This document shows, piece by piece, positions 1-6,636 of a stretch of 7,537 nt of DNA. Every line of letters starts with the position of its first letter. Position 1 is the stretch's first letter. The stretch comes from WLJO01 sp046597895. Its GTDB lineage: Bacteria; Actinomycetota; Acidimicrobiia; Acidimicrobiales; Ilumatobacteraceae. The stretch is from the NCBI GenBank assembly GCA_046597895.1, contig JBKJJS010000165.1:1-7537 (forward strand), read 5' to 3'. The notes beneath the pieces are model-generated. The model saw nothing but the letters and a program-made list of their open reading frames with translations. It searched no databases and had not been told where the DNA came from. A program made the position numbers and the translations under genes.

Positions 1-2081
1 GGGACACGCCGCTGTACGCGTGCCTGGAGCCGCACCCGAAGTTCGAGGACGGCTACAAGATGGCCGCCGACCTGCGGAAGATGCGCGACGAGGATCCCGA
101 CGCCGCCAAGGTGATCGAGGTGGCGAAGGGCCTCGAGGGGCTTCGTCGCCAGGACGGCATCCACGCCGCCGCAGTCGTGATCACCCGCGAGCCGCTCACG
201 GAGTATCTACCGATTCAGCGCAAGCCCGAACCGGGGGGCAAGCCGCAGGACGCCCCGATCGTGACGCAGTACGAAATGCACGGGGTGGAGGAACTGGGCC
301 TCCTCAAGATGGACTTCCTCGGCCTGCGCAACCTCGACGTCATCACCGACAGCGTGGCGATGATCCGTCGCAACCACGACCCGGAGTTCGACATCGACAC
401 CGTGACGCTCGACGATGTCCCCACGTTCGAACTGCTGAGCCGGGGAGACACCATGGGTGTCTTCCAGCTCGAGTCGCCGCCGATGCGGGCACTACTGCGG
501 TCGCTTGCCCCGAACTCCTTCGACGACGTCTCCGCCGTGCTGGCGCTGTATCGGCCTGGCCCGATGAGCGTCAACATGCACTACGACTACGCGGACCGCA
601 AGAACAACCGCAAGCCAGTCGAGTACTTCCACCCGGACGCGGAAGAGGTGCTGGGGGACACGTACGGCCTGATGATCTACCAGGAGAGTGTCATGCGGGT
701 GAGCCAGCGGTTCGCCGGCTACACGCTGGCCGAGGCCGACAACCTGCGAAAGGCGTGCGGCAAGAAGATCCGCGAACTGATGGCCCTGGAGCGGGACAAG
801 TTCGAAGAAGGGTGCGAGACCACCGGGTACGGCCGGGCGCTTGGCAAGGAACTCTTCGATGTCATCGAGCGCTTCGCCGACTACGCGTTCAACAAGAGTC
901 ACACCTACGGCTACGGGCTCATCACGTACCAGACCGCCTACCTGAAGGTGCACTACCCCGTTGAGTACCTGGCCTGCCTTCTCACGTCGGTGAAGACGAA
1001 CCTCGACAAGGCCGGCGCCTACCTTGCTGATGCCAGGGCGATGGACATTCGGGTGCTCAACCCGGACGTGAACCGTTCGGAGATGGACTTTGCTCCTGAC
1101 CGGGTGGAGCACGGGGCGATCGCGTTCGGACTCTCGGCGGTGCGCAACGTCGGCGAGGGGATCGTCGGGTTGTTGCTCGCCGAGCGAGAAGCGAACGGGC
1201 CGTTCCTCACGTTCCACGACTTTGCCGAACGGGTGCCGGAACCGGTGCTGAACAAGCGAGCGATCGAGTCACTCATCAAGGCGGGCGGTTTCGACTCGGT
1301 CGGGCATCCACGACGTGGTTTGCTGGCGGTGTTCGAGCAGATCATCGACTCGACGGTGGTGCGCCGCCGGGAGCGTGACCAGGGCGTCATGTCCCTGTTC
1401 GGTGACATGGGTGCGACGAACTCCGCCTTCGACGAGCGAGTCACCGTTCCCGAGATCGAGTTCGACAAGGGGCAGCGACTCAAGTTCGAAAAGGAGATGC
1501 TCGGCCTGTACATCTCCGATCACCCGCTCCTCGGTGTGGAGGCGGCGATGCGCCGTCGCGTGGATTGCTCGATCTCCGAATTGGCGGACAAAGAGGATGG
1601 TTCCTTTGTCACAGTCGGTGGCATCGTGACCGGGCTCACCCGCAAGTTCACGAAGAAGGGTGATCAGATGGCGGTGTTCGTCCTGGAGGACCTTCAGGAC
1701 TCCGTCGAGGTCATGGTGTTCCCCAGGGTGATGTCCGAGCAGGGACACAAACTGGGCGATGACGTGGTCATCACGGTGCGTGGCAGGGTGGATAGCCGCG
1801 ACGACACCCCCAAGGTGATGGCACAGGACATCGTCGTGCTCGATGCATTCGAACTCGGTCAAACTCCGCCGCTGCGCATCCGGATGCCTGCCGGAGCGCT
1901 CGACGAGCGTCGGATCGAACGGCTGAAAGCCATCCTCAGTGAGTTTCCCGGCGAGTCTCCCGTGTACCTCGACCTCGGTGACAACAAGGTATTACGCCTG
2001 CACCACCAGTTCTGCGTCAACCTCGATAAGGCGGTCGGCGAACTCCGGGTGGCGTTTGGCCACGACGCCATCGTGCTGTGA
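1..2081 (+). CDS. dnaE: DNA polymerase III subunit alpha, 3' part (5' truncated by window edge)
   Basis: Catalytic subunit of the replicative DNA polymerase (C-family). The reading frame is open from base 3, so the start lies outside the window; about 692 of the ~1150-1200 residues usual for the family remain. The PHP domain and the first two catalytic aspartates (PDxDxDF) are missing. Visible in order: the third palm aspartate in KMDFLGLRNL (Asp codon 312-314), the fingers region with MIYQES (about 675-692) and FNKSH (888-902), helix-hairpin-helix-like NVGEG (about 1146) and LIKAGGFDS (to 1298), a clamp-binding peptide QGVMSLF (1380-1400), LGLYISDHPL (about 1500-1529), then an OB-fold (about 1605-1830) and a C-terminal tail. 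The clamp peptide favours the replicative DnaE1 type over error-prone DnaE2. The gene stops with TGA and nothing in the visible part looks damaged. Confidence 0.97.
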   Translation, partial: DTPLYACLEPHPKFEDGYKMAADLRKMRDEDPDAAKVIEVAKGLEGLRRQDGIHAAAVVITREPLTEYLPIQRKPEPGGKPQDAPIVTQYEMHGVEELGLLKMDFLGLRNLDVITDSVAMIRRNHDPEFDIDTVTLDDVPTFELLSRGDTMGVFQLESPPMRALLRSLAPNSFDDVSAVLALYRPGPMSVNMHYDYADRKNNRKPVEYFHPDAEEVLGDTYGLMIYQESVMRVSQRFAGYTLAEADNLRKACGKKIRELMALERDKFEEGCETTGYGRALGKELFDVIERFADYAFNKSHTYGYGLITYQTAYLKVHYPVEYLACLLTSVKTNLDKAGAYLADARAMDIRVLNPDVNRSEMDFAPDRVEHGAIAFGLSAVRNVGEGIVGLLLAEREANGPFLTFHDFAERVPEPVLNKRAIESLIKAGGFDSVGHPRRGLLAVFEQIIDSTVVRRRERDQGVMSLFGDMGATNSAFDERVTVPEIEFDKGQRLKFEKEMLGLYISDHPLLGVEAAMRRRVDCSISELADKEDGSFVTVGGIVTGLTRKFTKKGDQMAVFVLEDLQDSVEVMVFPRVMSEQGHKLGDDVVITVRGRVDSRDDTPKVMAQDIVVLDAFELGQTPPLRIRMPAGALDERRIERLKAILSEFPGESPVYLDLGDNKVLRLHHQFCVNLDKAVGELRVAFGHDAIVL
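1380..1400 (+). other. Beta-clamp-binding peptide within DnaE
   Basis: These codons read QGVMSLF, which fits the QxxLxLF beta sliding-clamp-binding consensus with Met in the first hydrophobic position. It sits between the helix-hairpin-helix region and the OB-fold, where the internal clamp motif of DnaE is known to lie. Clamp binding is inferred from the motif. Confidence 0.75.
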
Positions 2082-2095
2082 CATCCGTGACCTCT

Positions 2096-2124
2096 TTGGG
2101 GAACGCCTCCGAAGGTGGCAGAAT
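2096..2124 (+). promoter_or_regulatory. Weak candidate promoter for the 2189 gene
   Basis: TTGGGG (2096-2101) and CAGAAT (2119-2124) are separated by 17 bases, a sigma70-like arrangement with 3/6 and 4/6 matches to consensus. It would start transcription near 2131, about 57 bases before the ATG at 2189. The matches are modest and the downstream gene could equally be read through from dnaE. Confidence 0.25.
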
Positions 2125-2170
2125 AGGAGGCCTCGCACCGCACGAGCCGGATCGACCGGTAAGCACTTCG

Positions 2171-2177
2171 AGGGGAG
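2171..2177 (+). promoter_or_regulatory. Ribosome binding site deciding the start at 2189
   Basis: AGGGGAG lies 11 bases before the ATG at 2189. The spacing is slightly long, but it is the best Shine-Dalgarno next to an in-frame start, and it favours this ATG over the upstream GTG at 2078. Confidence 0.45.
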
Positions 2178-2188
2178 CGATCAGCACA

Positions 2189-2845
2189 ATGCCTGTGGAC
2201 GTCGATACGAGGGACAGCGCGGCGCTCACTGACTCTGACCTGGACGAAATGGCGTCTATGGGCGTGGCGTTCGGGATTGGTCAGTTCTCCAAGTCCAAGG
2301 AGGACTGGGTGCTGTGCGCCCGGGCGCGGGTCGACGACAAGCTCCACGGGGTTTCATTCGCCACGCTCGAGCGCATCGGGGGCACCCCGTGCGTGCTCAT
2401 CGGCCTGTTGGCGGTGCGGCGCAGTTCCCGGCGCGACACCGTGCTGAAGGGCCTGATGTCCGAAGCGTTCCACCGAGCGCTCATGGCGTTCCCCGACGAG
2501 GACGTCGTCGTCGGTTCCCGGATGGTGTCCGCCGATGCCTACGAAGCGTTTCGGCCGTTGAGCGAACTCATTCCCCGTCCCGGCCACCGCGCCGTTGGCG
2601 AGGAGCGGGCGTGGGGCCGGCGCCTCGCCAAGCGGTTCGGGGTTGATTCCACGTACGACGAGCAGTCGTTCGTCGTACGGTCGAATGGCCAAAGCGGATT
2701 CCTCGATCACGAATCGTTGAAGCCGGAGAAAGTGGCGCCCGATCTCGTCGCCCTGTTTGCCGGGGTGGACGCCGCCAAAGGCGCATCCCTCGTTGCCTAT
2801 GGCTGGACCATGGCCGAGGATCTCGTCAAGCTCGGTCGACGCTGA
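2189..2845 (+). CDS. Hypothetical protein, possibly GNAT-like fold
   Basis: A 218-residue soluble protein with no signal peptide or membrane segment; I do not recognise a named family. Residues about 68-122 resemble the acetyl-CoA-binding half of a GNAT acyltransferase: a strand VLIGLLAVRR, a helix following RRDTVLKGLM, a strand VVVGSRMV, then a helix ADAYEAFRPL. The usual R/Q-x-x-G-x-G/A pyrophosphate loop is not intact, so acetyl-CoA binding is doubtful and the GNAT call is only inference. The ATG at 2189 is chosen because AGGGGAG precedes it. The frame is also open back to a GTG at 2078 that overlaps the dnaE stop as GTGA, but those 37 extra codons include rare ATA and AGA and have a weaker third-position GC bias. 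The stop overlaps the likely start of the nitroreductase gene, so the two are probably cotranscribed. Confidence 0.85.
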   Translation: MPVDVDTRDSAALTDSDLDEMASMGVAFGIGQFSKSKEDWVLCARARVDDKLHGVSFATLERIGGTPCVLIGLLAVRRSSRRDTVLKGLMSEAFHRALMAFPDEDVVVGSRMVSADAYEAFRPLSELIPRPGHRAVGEERAWGRRLAKRFGVDSTYDEQSFVVRSNGQSGFLDHESLKPEKVAPDLVALFAGVDAAKGASLVAYGWTMAEDLVKLGRR

Positions 2846-3453
2846 TCGAGTTCGAGGAGATCGTCCGCCGCAGGCGGATGACGAGGGACTTCGACGAGTC
2901 CCGGTCGGTATCGGCGGCGCTGATCGACCATCTCGTGGACCTGGCGAGCCGCGCCCCGAGCGCCGGGAAGACCCAGGGCTGGCACCTCGTGGTGTTGGTC
3001 GGGGACGACACGTCCCGGTTCTGGGATGTGACGCTCCCCGCCGAGCGACGGGCGGGATTCCGCTGGCAGGGTCTGGTGCGGGCGCCGGTGATTGCTCTTG
3101 CCTTCGCCGATCCCGCCGCCTACGTGGCCCGCTATGGGGAGGCTGACAAGGCGGCGTCGGGCTGGGGTGTTGGTACCGAGGCCTGGCCGGCCCCCTACTG
3201 GACGATCGATGCCTCGATGGCGGTGATGACCCTGCTGCTGGCGGCCGAGGCGAAGGGACTCGGCGCGCTGTTCTTCGCGGTGAGTACCGGCGAACGGGAA
3301 CTGAGGACGGCGCTGGGAGTTCCCGAGGGGCTTGAACTGCTCGGGGCAATTGCACTTGGCTGGCCGGATCCGGGGGCGCCGAGTGGGCAGGGGCGGTCAG
3401 GGACCAGGCCCCGGCGACCCGTCGACGACATCATCCACCGCGGCGGCTGGTGA
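2842..3453 (+). CDS. Nitroreductase-family FMN-dependent oxidoreductase, probable CTG start
   Basis: A predicted NAD(P)H-dependent flavin oxidoreductase of the nitroreductase fold, about 203 residues, cytoplasmic; its substrate cannot be told. The family N-terminus is visible: FEEIVRRRRMTRDF, whose arginines correspond to the FMN-phosphate-binding RRSxR region, then APSAGKTQGW (residues about 38-47), the late GLGALFF region, and a C-terminus with ALGWPDP, RRPVDDI and HRGGW typical of the family. The first ATG is at 2878 and would give 191 residues, but it would remove the first helix and most of the arginine cluster. The only plausible upstream start is CTG at 2842, which overlaps the preceding gene's TGA as CTGA and would allow translational coupling. 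No clear Shine-Dalgarno precedes it. It resembles the style of actinobacterial Rv3368c-like nitroreductases. Confidence 0.86.
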   Translation: MIEFEEIVRRRRMTRDFDESRSVSAALIDHLVDLASRAPSAGKTQGWHLVVLVGDDTSRFWDVTLPAERRAGFRWQGLVRAPVIALAFADPAAYVARYGEADKAASGWGVGTEAWPAPYWTIDASMAVMTLLLAAEAKGLGALFFAVSTGERELRTALGVPEGLELLGAIALGWPDPGAPSGQGRSGTRPRRPVDDIIHRGGW

Positions 3454-3463
3454 GTCGCGAGTC

Positions 3464-3877
3464 TCACGATCTCCGGCTGAGCACCGCGGCGAGAATCGTG
3501 CGTTCGGTGTCGTACGACAACACCGCCAGCGCATCCTCACCTCTCAGCCACTGTCGCCCGATCACCTCCACGCCGTCGGGACCGTCATCGCAGTCGGCGA
3601 TCCAGTGCATCTCCCAGAAGAACACGTACTTATCGCTCGAACCCTTCTGGTACGTCGTCGCGGCGGCAAACGCCGCCAATGACACGGTGACGCCAAGTTC
3701 TTCGGCGACCTCGCGCATCGCACATTGGCGCAACGTCTCGCCGATCTCCAGCTTGCCTTTCGGCAGGGAGATGTCGCCTCCGTACCGTGGTCGATGGACG
3801 ACGCCGATGCGCGGCTCCCCGTCGATGAGCCGCCACACGATGCCGCCGGCGGCGAAGATGTCCTTGCGGGCGATCAC
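3464..3877 (-). CDS. Nudix hydrolase (MutT-like)
   Basis: A 137-residue single-domain Nudix enzyme. It should hydrolyse a nucleoside diphosphate linked to another moiety using Mg2+. The Nudix box GX5EX7REUXEEXGU is complete at residues 41-63 (bases 3689-3757): G41, E47, R55-E56, E59-E60, G62. The preceding HRPRYGG and SLPKGK are typical of actinobacterial MutT1-like proteins, but the C-terminal histidine-phosphatase domain of mycobacterial MutT1 is absent. Candidate substrates are oxidised dNTPs, dinucleoside polyphosphates or ADP-ribose; the sequence does not decide. The GTG start overlaps the stop of the upstream DUF255 gene as GTGA and has no Shine-Dalgarno of its own, so it is probably translationally coupled. 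It converges on the nitroreductase gene with only 10 bases between the stops. Confidence 0.95.
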   Translation of the reverse strand: MIARKDIFAAGGIVWRLIDGEPRIGVVHRPRYGGDISLPKGKLEIGETLRQCAMREVAEELGVTVSLAAFAAATTYQKGSSDKYVFFWEMHWIADCDDGPDGVEVIGRQWLRGEDALAVLSYDTERTILAAVLSRRS

Positions 3878-5853
3878 GGCGCCGCCAGACGCTCGACGAG
3901 CGTCTCCACCGAGTCGGCGGGAACCTGACAGGTGTAGTCGCGGCACACGTACGCGAAGCCCGGCGGGCGTTGCGACCACAGGGGCGAGTCGTACGGCTCG
4001 CCCCACGCCAGCACGGCATTCGGCAGGTACCGGCCGCGTACTTCGGCCACGAGATCCGCACGGTCGCCGACGACGGCGATCTCGGTGAGGCCGACTCGAC
4101 GCATGTCGACGGAGGCGAGCAGGTTGGCGAACCCGCTCGGCGAGCCCGTGATGACCCGTCCGAGTAGCTGGAGGATGCGGTCGGCGTGGTTCGCGTAGCG
4201 GGTGTCGCCCGTGAGGGCGGCGAGTCGATACAGGGCAACGGCGGCCGTGGAGTTGGCCGAAGGAGTGGCGTTGTCGAAGATGTCCTTCTGACGCACGACG
4301 AGTTGCTCCCCGTCCTCGGCGGTGGTGAACACGCCGCCGCGATCGACATCCCAAAACCGGTCGAGCAGGTCGTCGGCGACGGCACGGGCGGCCTCGATCC
4401 ACCGGGCCTGCCCGGATGCTTCGGCGAGTCGGGTGAACGCGTCGGCCAAGGCCGCGTGGTCGGCGGCGAGTGCGGCGTGGCGGGCCCCGCTGTTGGTCTG
4501 CCACGAGCGGTGCCACCGGCCGTCGGGCCCTCGTAGGGACCGGAGGAGGAACTCGCCGTTGGCGATCGCCGCGGCCAGCCAGTCCGGCCGATCCATGGCG
4601 GCGGCCGCTTCGGCCAGGGAGGACAAGAACAGCGCGTTCCACTCGGCGAGGACCTTGTCGTCGAGGCCGGGGCGGGCGCGCTCCGACCGAGCGGCCAAGA
4701 GAAGGCGCCGGGCCTCGGAAACGGCGGCGGGGCGGGCCAACAACCCCCGGGCATGCATCCGGTTGAGGATGTTGGCCCCCTCGAAGTTGCCGGCCTCCGT
4801 GACGCCGTACCATTCCATGGCCGTGGTCGCGAGGTTGTCGCCGAGCACGTCACGTAGTTGCTCGGGGATCCAGACGTAGAACAGCCCTTCATGGCCGTGA
4901 CCGTCGTCGTCCGGGCTGTCGGCATCCTCGGCGGAGTAGAAGCCGCCATCGGGGTGCCGGAGATCGCGGAGCACGTATTCGACGATCTCGCTTGCCACCT
5001 GACGCCAACGCTCGTGGCCGAACACCTGCCACGCGTGGACGTAGACCCGCAGCAGCAGCGCCTGGTCGTACAGCATCTTCTCGAAGTGGGGGACGAGCCA
5101 GCGCTCGTCGACGGCGTAGCGGGCGAACCCCCCTCCGAGGTGGTCATAGATGCCCCCACTTGCCATGGCGTCGAGCGACGTGGTGACGATCGTGGCGAGG
5201 GTGGTGTCGCCGTTCACGGTGTAGGCCCGCAGGATGAGGTCGAGGTTCATGGTCGACGGGAACTTGGGGGCGCCACCGAAACCGCCCCACTTGGTGTCGA
5301 ATGCGGTGCTCAGTTGGCTCAGGGCGATCTCGACCAGCTCGGCGCCGGGGATGCCGGCCGCCGGCTCGATCAGAGCCGAGCGGCCGATTGCTCCGAGGAG
5401 CGCGGTGACGTTGCTCTGGATCTCGTCGCGCTTGTGGTGCCACGCATTGGAGATGGCCTCCATGAGGCCGAGGAAGTTCGACTTCGGGTAGTACGTGCCG
5501 CCGAAGAAGGGCTCACCCTCGGGTGTCAGGAACGCGGTCATGGGCCAACCGCCCCGCTGGGTGAGCGCCTGGACGGCCTCCATGTAGAGGGAGTCGACAT
5601 CGGGCCGCTCCTCGCGATCCACCTTCACATTGACGAAGGACTCGTTCATCGCGGCGGCGACCTCCGCATCCTCGAAGCTCTCGTGCGCCATGACGTGGCA
5701 CCAGTGGCAGGCGGAGTACCCGACCGACAACAGGATCGGCACGTTCCGCTCGGTGGCAGCGGCGAACGCCTCCGGCCCCCAGGGATACCAGTCGACCGGG
5801 TTGTCCTGGTGCTGACGCAGGTAAGGGGAGCTCTCGTGGGCGAGGCGGTTCAC
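3874..5853 (-). CDS. DUF255 / thioredoxin-domain protein (YyaL / SPATA20 type)
   Basis: A 659-residue cytoplasmic protein of the conserved DUF255 family (bacterial YyaL, animal SPATA20), whose biochemical role is not settled. The N-terminal thioredoxin-like domain (residues about 1-165) opens with NRLAHESSPYLRQH, carries the CHWC redox motif (C49, C52), then VKVDREERPD and FFGGTYYP. The rest is the (alpha/alpha)6-barrel, glycosidase-like part: WGGFGGAPKFP (189-199), YDHLGGGFARY (236-246), PHFEKMLYDQ (255-264), FYSAEDADS (305-313), DDKVLAEWNALF (398-409), DNATPSANS (527-535), and a late cysteine pair at C637 and C642 before VP. All family landmarks are present, so it looks intact. The start is GTG and matches the family N-terminus. 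The gene is first in a unit with the Nudix gene and divergent from an SDR across 36 bp. Confidence 0.96.
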   Translation of the reverse strand: MNRLAHESSPYLRQHQDNPVDWYPWGPEAFAAATERNVPILLSVGYSACHWCHVMAHESFEDAEVAAAMNESFVNVKVDREERPDVDSLYMEAVQALTQRGGWPMTAFLTPEGEPFFGGTYYPKSNFLGLMEAISNAWHHKRDEIQSNVTALLGAIGRSALIEPAAGIPGAELVEIALSQLSTAFDTKWGGFGGAPKFPSTMNLDLILRAYTVNGDTTLATIVTTSLDAMASGGIYDHLGGGFARYAVDERWLVPHFEKMLYDQALLLRVYVHAWQVFGHERWRQVASEIVEYVLRDLRHPDGGFYSAEDADSPDDDGHGHEGLFYVWIPEQLRDVLGDNLATTAMEWYGVTEAGNFEGANILNRMHARGLLARPAAVSEARRLLLAARSERARPGLDDKVLAEWNALFLSSLAEAAAAMDRPDWLAAAIANGEFLLRSLRGPDGRWHRSWQTNSGARHAALAADHAALADAFTRLAEASGQARWIEAARAVADDLLDRFWDVDRGGVFTTAEDGEQLVVRQKDIFDNATPSANSTAAVALYRLAALTGDTRYANHADRILQLLGRVITGSPSGFANLLASVDMRRVGLTEIAVVGDRADLVAEVRGRYLPNAVLAWGEPYDSPLWSQRPPGFAYVCRDYTCQVPADSVETLVERLAAP

Positions 5854-5861
5854 ACGCCCGG

Positions 5862-5867
5862 ACGCTA
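5862..5867 (-). promoter_or_regulatory. Candidate -10 box for the DUF255 gene
   Basis: On the minus strand this reads TAGCGT, fitting TANNNT, with 8 bases between it and the GTG start at 5853. It would give a leaderless or nearly leaderless transcript, consistent with the lack of a Shine-Dalgarno. Such short motifs are common by chance, so this is tentative. Confidence 0.3.
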
Positions 5868-5876
5868 CCGGCGGTA
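5866..5876. repeat. Interrupted palindrome between divergent genes (candidate operator)
   Basis: TACCG-G-CGGTA is a perfect inverted repeat with 5-base arms and a single-base centre. It lies in the 36-bp gap between the divergent DUF255 and SDR genes and overlaps the outer two bases of both candidate -10 boxes. The palindrome is seen directly; that a regulator binds it is inference. Confidence 0.35.
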
Positions 5877-5880
5877 CGGT
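5875..5880 (+). promoter_or_regulatory. Candidate -10 box for the 5890 SDR gene
   Basis: TACGGT fits TANNNT and ends 9 bases before the ATG at 5890, so the transcript would have almost no leader. No Shine-Dalgarno is present before that ATG. The spacing is a little longer than ideal for strictly leaderless initiation. Confidence 0.25.
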
Positions 5881-5889
5881 CTCGCTCTC

Positions 5890-6636
5890 ATGGACATCAG
5901 GTTGGACGGCAAGGTCGCTCTCGTGACGGGGGCTTCGAAGGGCATTGGCAAGGCGATCGCGGCGTCGCTGGCCGCGAGCGGGGCGAAGGTCATGCTCTCA
6001 TCGCGAAAACAGGACCAGTTGGAGGCGGCAGCGGCCGAGATGCAAGGAGAGGTGGCGGTGTACGCCGCCAACGCGGGGGACGTCGCCGCCGGTCGGGCGT
6101 GCGTGGCCGCCACCATCGAACGGTTCGGACAGCTCGACATCCTCGTCAACAATGCCGCCACGAATCCGTACTACGGCCCATTGCTCGGGGTGGACGAGGG
6201 TCGGTTCGACAAGACGTTCCAGGTGAACATCCGGGGACCGCTCTTTTGGTGCCAGGCGGCGTGGGAGCAGGCGTTCAAGGAACGGCCTGGGGTGATTCTG
6301 AACATCGCCTCGGTGGGCGGGGTCCGAGGGGGTGGCGCGCTCGGCGTCTACAACCTTACGAAGGCGGCGCTCGTGATGATGACGCGCCAACTCGCCGGCG
6401 AGGTGGGGAGAACGCGGGTGGTGTGTCTGGCGCCTGGCCTGGTGGATACGGACTTCGCCGGTGTGCTCGTGAAGAACTTCGGGGCGCAGCGGGCGGCGAT
6501 GAGCCCTACGGGGCGGCTCGGTCAGCCTGAGGACATCGCCAGCTTCGCCACGTTCCTCGTGTCTGACGACGCGTCATGGATCACCGGCGACACGTTCGTC
6601 ATCGACGGCGGCGCCGGAGTCCGCCTGGAGGGCTAA
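5890..6636 (+). CDS. Short-chain dehydrogenase/reductase, NADP-type (DHRS4/FabG-like)
   Basis: A 248-residue classical SDR, cytoplasmic, expected to interconvert a carbonyl and an alcohol; its substrate is unknown. The Rossmann motif TGASKGIG is at residues 13-20. SSRK (37-40) after the second strand places an arginine where NADP(H)-preferring SDRs have one. NNAATNPYYGP (87-97) matches a DHRS4-like actinobacterial subgroup, in which NNAA replaces NNAG. The catalytic tetrad is complete: N113, S141, Y154, K158. The C-terminus has WITG and VIDGG. The usual RVN before the APG loop reads RVV here. The start is ATG at 5890, which gives the standard short N-terminus; the frame stays open far upstream only because it runs antisense to the DUF255 gene. 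The gene is divergent from DUF255 and its stop overlaps the stop of the next SDR. Confidence 0.96.
   Translation: MDIRLDGKVALVTGASKGIGKAIAASLAASGAKVMLSSRKQDQLEAAAAEMQGEVAVYAANAGDVAAGRACVAATIERFGQLDILVNNAATNPYYGPLLGVDEGRFDKTFQVNIRGPLFWCQAAWEQAFKERPGVILNIASVGGVRGGGALGVYNLTKAALVMMTRQLAGEVGRTRVVCLAPGLVDTDFAGVLVKNFGAQRAAMSPTGRLGQPEDIASFATFLVSDDASWITGDTFVIDGGAGVRLEG

Noticed and set aside
2078..2188. GTG at 2078 as start of the hypothetical gene (GTGA overlap with dnaE)
   Set aside because: The extra 37 codons contain rare ATA and AGA, have weaker third-position GC bias, and a better ribosome site precedes ATG 2189; kept only as an alternative.
2354..3355. Long minus-strand ORF opposite the hypothetical and nitroreductase genes
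   Set aside because: Arg/Pro/Ser-rich shadow translation with no recognisable motif, opposite two genes with better coding signals.
3450..3467. Small inverted repeat GTGAG...CTCAC at the convergent stops of nitroreductase and Nudix genes
   Set aside because: Only a 5-bp stem with an 8-base loop and no T-run; too weak to call a terminator.
3878..4813. N-terminal extension of the Nudix frame through the DUF255 gene
   Set aside because: The extension is low-complexity Arg/Gly/Pro-rich translation with no domain, and the GTG at 3877 gives a complete standard Nudix domain.
4858..5889. Long upstream extension of the + strand SDR frame, antisense to the DUF255 gene
   Set aside because: The frame is open only because of GC-rich antisense composition; the protein family starts at MDIRLDGK (5890) and the DUF255 gene on the other strand shows all its family motifs.
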